Made by a program: the position numbers and the translations under genes | Notes under the pieces: model-generated | What the model saw: the letters and a program-made list of their open reading frames with translations, nothing else | What the model was told of the DNA's origin: nothing | Database searches by the model: none | Part shown: positions 25,831-28,903 of the stretch, piece by piece | How the letters are laid out: each line of letters starts with the position of its first letter | Numbering within the stretch: the stretch's first letter is position 1 | Assembly: GCA_027029065.1 (NCBI GenBank) | Contig: JALVGO010000183.1 | Location: 1 to 28,903 of the forward strand | DNA length: 28,903 nt | Direction: 5' to 3' | From: Sulfurovum sp. | GTDB taxonomy: Bacteria > Campylobacterota > Campylobacteria > Campylobacterales > Sulfurovaceae

Positions 25831-26649
25831 CTACTCAACCCTCATCGAAAGGTCGATCCAGTTGGCTTGATGGATGATCGATCCGGAGCTGATCGCATCG
25901 ACACCGGTAGCTGCGATCTGACGTATGGTATCAAGGGTAACATTGCCACTGGCTTCAAGCAAAATGTGAGGGTAATAGGCATTACGGTAAGAAACAACCT
26001 CTTTAGTCTCTTCAAGTGACATATTGTCACACATGACAATATCCGCTCCTGCTTTCATCGCTTTTTGTGCCATCTCTATCGTTTCACACTCTATCTCTAC
26101 TTTGGCAGTAAAAGGAATCTTCTGCCTTACTTCTGCCATAAACACATCAAGATCATCGATCGTTTTGAGATGGGTATCTTTGAGCATCAGACAGTCATCA
26201 AGTCCCATACGGTGGTTGAGTCCGCCGCCGCATCGTACGGCATACTTCTCAAACTCCCGCAGCAGCGGACGTGTCTTGCGGGTATCGAGCAGCTTGACTC
26301 CGGTACCCTCTATCGCTTTGACATACTGTGCCGTCAGTGTAGCGATAGAACTTGCATGCAGTGCCATATCGAGTATGGAACGTTCCAGAGAAAGGAGTCT
26401 CTTGGAGTCTCCGCTGACATAGAAGAGCTTTTCGCCTTTGTGAAATCTGCTGCCATCCTTGACATCCCACATCAGTAAAAGTCCATACATCTGTGCCAGT
26501 ACTTCAATATATTCCCGTCCACCGAACACACCATCACTTTTGGCAATCACATAGGCCCGGACATCCACAGACTCACTGATACGTGAAAAGAGATCACCTC
26601 TGCCTACATCTTCTGCTACCAGTGCTTCAATAAATTTTTGTTTTAACAT
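25831..26649 (-). CDS. nadC: Nicotinate-nucleotide pyrophosphorylase (quinolinate phosphoribosyltransferase)
   Basis: NadC turns quinolinate and PRPP into nicotinate mononucleotide, carbon dioxide and pyrophosphate in NAD synthesis. The 272-residue protein has the N-terminal EALVAEDVGRGDLFS, the PRPP-binding basic region LLDTRKTRPLLREFEKYAVR followed by CGGGLNHRMGLDDCLMLKDTH, KVEIECETIEMA, VMCDNMSLEE and the C-terminal LEASGNVTLDTIRQIAATGVDAISSG. It is full length. It lies downstream of nadA on the same strand, with the 28-base palindromic repeat in the gap of 82 bases. Confidence 0.97.
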   Translation of the reverse strand: MLKQKFIEALVAEDVGRGDLFSRISESVDVRAYVIAKSDGVFGGREYIEVLAQMYGLLLMWDVKDGSRFHKGEKLFYVSGDSKRLLSLERSILDMALHASSIATLTAQYVKAIEGTGVKLLDTRKTRPLLREFEKYAVRCGGGLNHRMGLDDCLMLKDTHLKTIDDLDVFMAEVRQKIPFTAKVEIECETIEMAQKAMKAGADIVMCDNMSLEETKEVVSYRNAYYPHILLEASGNVTLDTIRQIAATGVDAISSGSIIHQANWIDLSMRVE

Positions 26650-26683
26650 CTTTTCTGCTTTTTTAGGGTTTTTTAATTGCTAC

Positions 26684-26711
26684 AAGGTGCGTGATTACGC
26701 ACCCTACGCGA
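26684..26711. repeat. Single copy of the dispersed palindromic repeat
   Basis: This is an exact 28-base copy of 2400-2427, core GGTGCGTGATTACGCACC followed by CTACGCGA. Here only one arm is present, between nadA and nadC on the same strand, where it could affect readthrough or mRNA stability. Confidence 0.8.
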
Positions 26712-26731
26712 TTTAATATGCGTTCATCCTG

Positions 26732-27727
26732 TTATTTGATCGCCAGCATTCTCTCAAGTGCCAGATTGGCATACTTGACCGTACGTTCATCGACATGGAT
26801 CTCATTGATCGGGTTGCCATCCTCTATGGACTTGAGGGTATGGTAGAGATCTTCAAGTGTCGTTTCATTCATCGTCGGACACTCGGGCTTGGTTGATGAG
26901 AGCACATAGGTGTTCTTCTGGCGCATACGGTTGACCAGATTGTACTCTGTACCAATGGCGACTTTCTGCTCGGGATCGAGCTCATTGACATACTTGATCA
27001 GCTGTGAGGTAGAGCCGGCAAAGTCGGCTGCCTGTACAACCTTGGGATCACACTCCGGATGGACTGCGATCTTGATCCCCGGATATTTGTTACGGTAGAA
27101 CTCAATGTCATCCACCGTAAAGAGCTGATGCACCGAACAGAAACCGTTAAAGCAGATAACATCCGCCTCTTTGGGGTCACACTCCCCCTCACCGATCACA
27201 CAGGATTTCAGCCCCATTTTGATGGCAAAGTTCTGTCCCAGACAGCGGTCAGGCACAAAGAGGATCTTCTTGCCGGTTTCCAGCCCCTTCTCGATGATCT
27301 TGAAGGCATTAGAAGAGGTACAGACATAGCCGCCCATCTCACCCACCTTCGCTTTGACTGTCGCATCGGAGTTGATGTAGGTAATAGGCAAAATATCCTC
27401 TTTGGCAATACCGTGTTCGACCATATAGTTCACACTGTCGTCAAAGTAGCTGCCGTCAATCATGCGTGCCATCGCGCAGCAGGCGATCTTAGGCATGAGC
27501 ACACGTTTCTCTGGGGCTATCACCTTTACACTCTGTCCCATGAAACCTACCCCGCAAAAGACCACCCATGGATTGTCATCAGCCTTGCATCGGCGTGCAA
27601 GCTCAAGGCTGTCTCCAGTAATATCCGCCATCTCAAATACTTCATCCCGCTGATAATAGTGCGCAACAAGCGTTATATCCAGTTCTTTTTTCAGTCTCTC
27701 TATTTCCGCTTTATAGTCAATACTCAT
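26732..27727 (-). CDS. nadA: Quinolinate synthase A
   Basis: NadA joins iminoaspartate and dihydroxyacetone phosphate to make quinolinate, using a 4Fe-4S cluster. The 331-residue protein has LVAHYYQRDEVFEMADITGDSLELARR, VFCGVGFMGQSVKVIAPEKRV, a Cys in PKIACCAMA, VCTSSNAF with nearby PDRCLGQN, and HPECDPKV. Cluster cysteines would come from these regions. No nadB is visible in the window. The start is ATG 27727 with AAGGA nearby upstream. It is divergent from plsY across a 99-base gap and leads the long minus-strand run. Confidence 0.97.
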   Translation of the reverse strand: MSIDYKAEIERLKKELDITLVAHYYQRDEVFEMADITGDSLELARRCKADDNPWVVFCGVGFMGQSVKVIAPEKRVLMPKIACCAMARMIDGSYFDDSVNYMVEHGIAKEDILPITYINSDATVKAKVGEMGGYVCTSSNAFKIIEKGLETGKKILFVPDRCLGQNFAIKMGLKSCVIGEGECDPKEADVICFNGFCSVHQLFTVDDIEFYRNKYPGIKIAVHPECDPKVVQAADFAGSTSQLIKYVNELDPEQKVAIGTEYNLVNRMRQKNTYVLSSTKPECPTMNETTLEDLYHTLKSIEDGNPINEIHVDERTVKYANLALERMLAIK

Positions 27728-27826
27728 CTGCTATCCTTGTAAATTGTGGCTATTTTAGCAAAATTCGGATAAAATTGCATACTTTGCTCTTTCTTAGTGA
27801 GCCTATCTTAAAATCGTGGAACAATT

Positions 27827-28438
27827 ATGGACTTTTTCAATCAAAATATCATACTCTATCTTACTGCCTATCTGCTTGCCGGTATCCCTTTTGGGTATCT
27901 GCTTGCCAAACAGTTTGCCGGCGTGGACATCAAACATGCCGGCAGTGGCAATATCGGAGCGACCAACGTACTGAGGGTTGTCAAAGAGAAAGATCCCGCA
28001 CTTGCCAAAAAGCTCGGTGCAGCAACACTCTTTTTGGATGCTGTCAAAGGGATGATCGTCCTCTTTGTCGCCATGGCACTCGATGTACCCGAAAGTGTAC
28101 TTTGGACGATTGCCGTACTGGCAGTAGTGGGACACTGTTTTTCTGCCTTTCTCGGTTTTGAGGGAGGCAAAGGGGTAGCGACCGGGTTTGGTGTACTGCT
28201 GGTACTGCTGCCGATCCCCTCTCTCATCGCCATTGCTGTCTGGTTTGTGGCTGGAAAACTTCTAAAGATCTCTTCGCTCTCTTCGCTCATTGGTCTGGCA
28301 GCTCTCCTTGCAGCCTCCTACATACTCTACCCTGACATGGCACATGCACCCATCTGGATCATTGCTATCATTATCTTCTATAAGCATATTCCCAATATTA
28401 TCCGACTGATCAACAAAGAAGAGACAAAAGTGGTCTAA
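27827..28438 (+). CDS. plsY: Acyl-phosphate glycerol-3-phosphate acyltransferase
   Basis: PlsY transfers the acyl group from acyl phosphate to glycerol 3-phosphate at the inner membrane, the first step of phospholipid synthesis in most bacteria. The 203-residue protein is largely hydrophobic with about five membrane segments. It carries the three conserved loops: GSGNIGATNVLR near residue 40, GHCFSAFLGFEGGKGVATGFG near residue 110, and a C-terminal HIPNIIRLINKEE. Length is standard. The stop and the next ATG overlap (TAATG), so it is coupled to the folB-like gene. A usable -10 box upstream (TAAAAT, 27770-27775) lacks a good -35. Confidence 0.95.
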   Translation: MDFFNQNIILYLTAYLLAGIPFGYLLAKQFAGVDIKHAGSGNIGATNVLRVVKEKDPALAKKLGAATLFLDAVKGMIVLFVAMALDVPESVLWTIAVLAVVGHCFSAFLGFEGGKGVATGFGVLLVLLPIPSLIAIAVWFVAGKLLKISSLSSLIGLAALLAASYILYPDMAHAPIWIIAIIIFYKHIPNIIRLINKEETKVV

Positions 28439-28788
28439 TGATGACGATCCATATTGAAGCGCTCACTTTTGATGCGATCATAGGGCTGCTTGACTTTGAG
28501 CGTGAGCGTCCGCAACGGGTTACTGTTGACCTAACCCTCTCCTATTCCTATAACAATGACAATTTTATCGACTATGCCATACTTGCCGACAAGATAGAAA
28601 CAACTATCAAATCATCACGTTATAGACTGCTTGAAGAGGCTTTGGAGGGTATTGAACACATGATCACCACAGCTTATCCTCAAATTATCTCCCTCACTCT
28701 TAAAATCGGAAAACCGGATATTCTTCAAAATGCCAATGTCGCCCTGAGTGCATCATGGCACTATCCGCAATCCTCCCAAAAAGTATAA
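28438..28788 (+). CDS. folB: Dihydroneopterin aldolase-like protein (FolB)
   Basis: The 116-residue protein has the FolB tunnelling fold pattern: an N-terminal strand IHIEALTFDAIIGLLDFERERPQRVTVDLTLSY (family: hhGlhhxGxhGhxxxErxxxQxhxhDlxh), then YAILADKIETTI and LLEEALEGIEHMI. The Glu after FER corresponds to the pterin-binding region of FolB. FolB cleaves dihydroneopterin to the hydroxymethyl pterin for folate. The family also includes 7,8-dihydroneopterin-triphosphate epimerases, so the exact reaction is not fixed. The start ATG 28438 overlaps the plsY stop by one base, with a second ATG directly after. Confidence 0.85.
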   Translation: MMTIHIEALTFDAIIGLLDFERERPQRVTVDLTLSYSYNNDNFIDYAILADKIETTIKSSRYRLLEEALEGIEHMITTAYPQIISLTLKIGKPDILQNANVALSASWHYPQSSQKV

Positions 28789-28803
28789 AAAATTCAAAAA
28801 ACT

Positions 28804-28832
28804 TTCAGTTAAGCCCTTTTTTATGCTATAAT
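28804..28832 (+). promoter_or_regulatory. Promoter upstream of the response-regulator gene
   Basis: A consensus TATAAT (28827-28832) with an extended -10 TG at 28824-28825 lies 37 bases before the ATG at 28870. The -35 (TTCAGT, 28804-28809) is weak, as the extended box would permit. Confidence 0.6.
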
Positions 28833-28869
28833 TTAAAAATTACTTAAATAATAGAGAAGGGTGCACTGC

Positions 28870-28903
28870 ATGAGAGTATTGATTATCGAAGACGATACCG
28901 AAT
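28870..28903 (+). CDS. Response regulator, N-terminus only (cut by window end)
   Basis: The first 11 codons read Met-Arg-Val-Leu-Ile-Ile-Glu-Asp-Asp-Thr-Glu, the opening strand and acidic pocket of a CheY-like receiver domain. GAAGG lies upstream at normal spacing, and the promoter above fits. The output domain and partner kinase lie outside the window, so no pathway can be named. Confidence 0.75.
   Translation, partial: MRVLIIEDDTE

Overview
The window looks like chromosome from a Campylobacterota (epsilonproteobacterial) organism, most like the Sulfurovum/Sulfurimonas group. The evidence is the run of protein sequences, the ftsH-(pssA)-leuA gene order, the block ylxR-infB-rbfA-rimP-ribD, a TTG-tolerant start-codon style and T-rich sigma70-type promoters. 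This placement comes from recognising families by eye, not from a database search.

Layout. Positions 1-800 hold the 3' end of ftsH, a gutted remnant of what is probably pssA, and a promoter plus a 22-residue leader peptide carrying five consecutive Leu codons. Next is leuA (801-2351), so the leader is a candidate leucine attenuator. A convergent pair of palindromic repeats separates leuA from serS. Then come an outer-membrane beta-barrel gene and a lipoprotein gene, probably one operon.

From about 5.27 to 9.50 kb lies an accessory island next to a tRNA-Met(CAU) gene. Its far end carries a degraded copy of the tRNA 3' end. It contains an AbiE-like toxin/antitoxin pair, two fragments of a related tyrosine-recombinase C-terminus, a small helix-turn-helix gene with a truncated nucleotidyltransferase, a calcineurin-like phosphoesterase, and a three-gene Fic toxin operon. 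The first Fic-operon gene encodes a protein resembling MatP. The shared upstream region holds a 13-bp palindrome with the architecture of the MatP site matS. This is the most interesting candidate system here.

After the tRNA come a glutaredoxin-like gene and groES-groEL, with a HAIR-like inverted repeat just upstream of the promoter. A 340-bp non-coding array of covarying hairpins follows groEL and looks like an undescribed structured repeat. From 27.7 kb back to 12.3 kb nearly everything is on the minus strand and closely packed: nadA, nadC, a DHH phosphoesterase, an M23 peptidase, lpxC, tsaB, thrB, ylxR, infB, rbfA, rimP, ribD, ubiE/menG, xseA and an EAL-domain protein. They serve NAD synthesis, envelope building, translation initiation and ribosome maturation, riboflavin, quinone methylation and DNA repair. 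The right end returns to the plus strand with plsY, a folB-like gene and the start of a response regulator.
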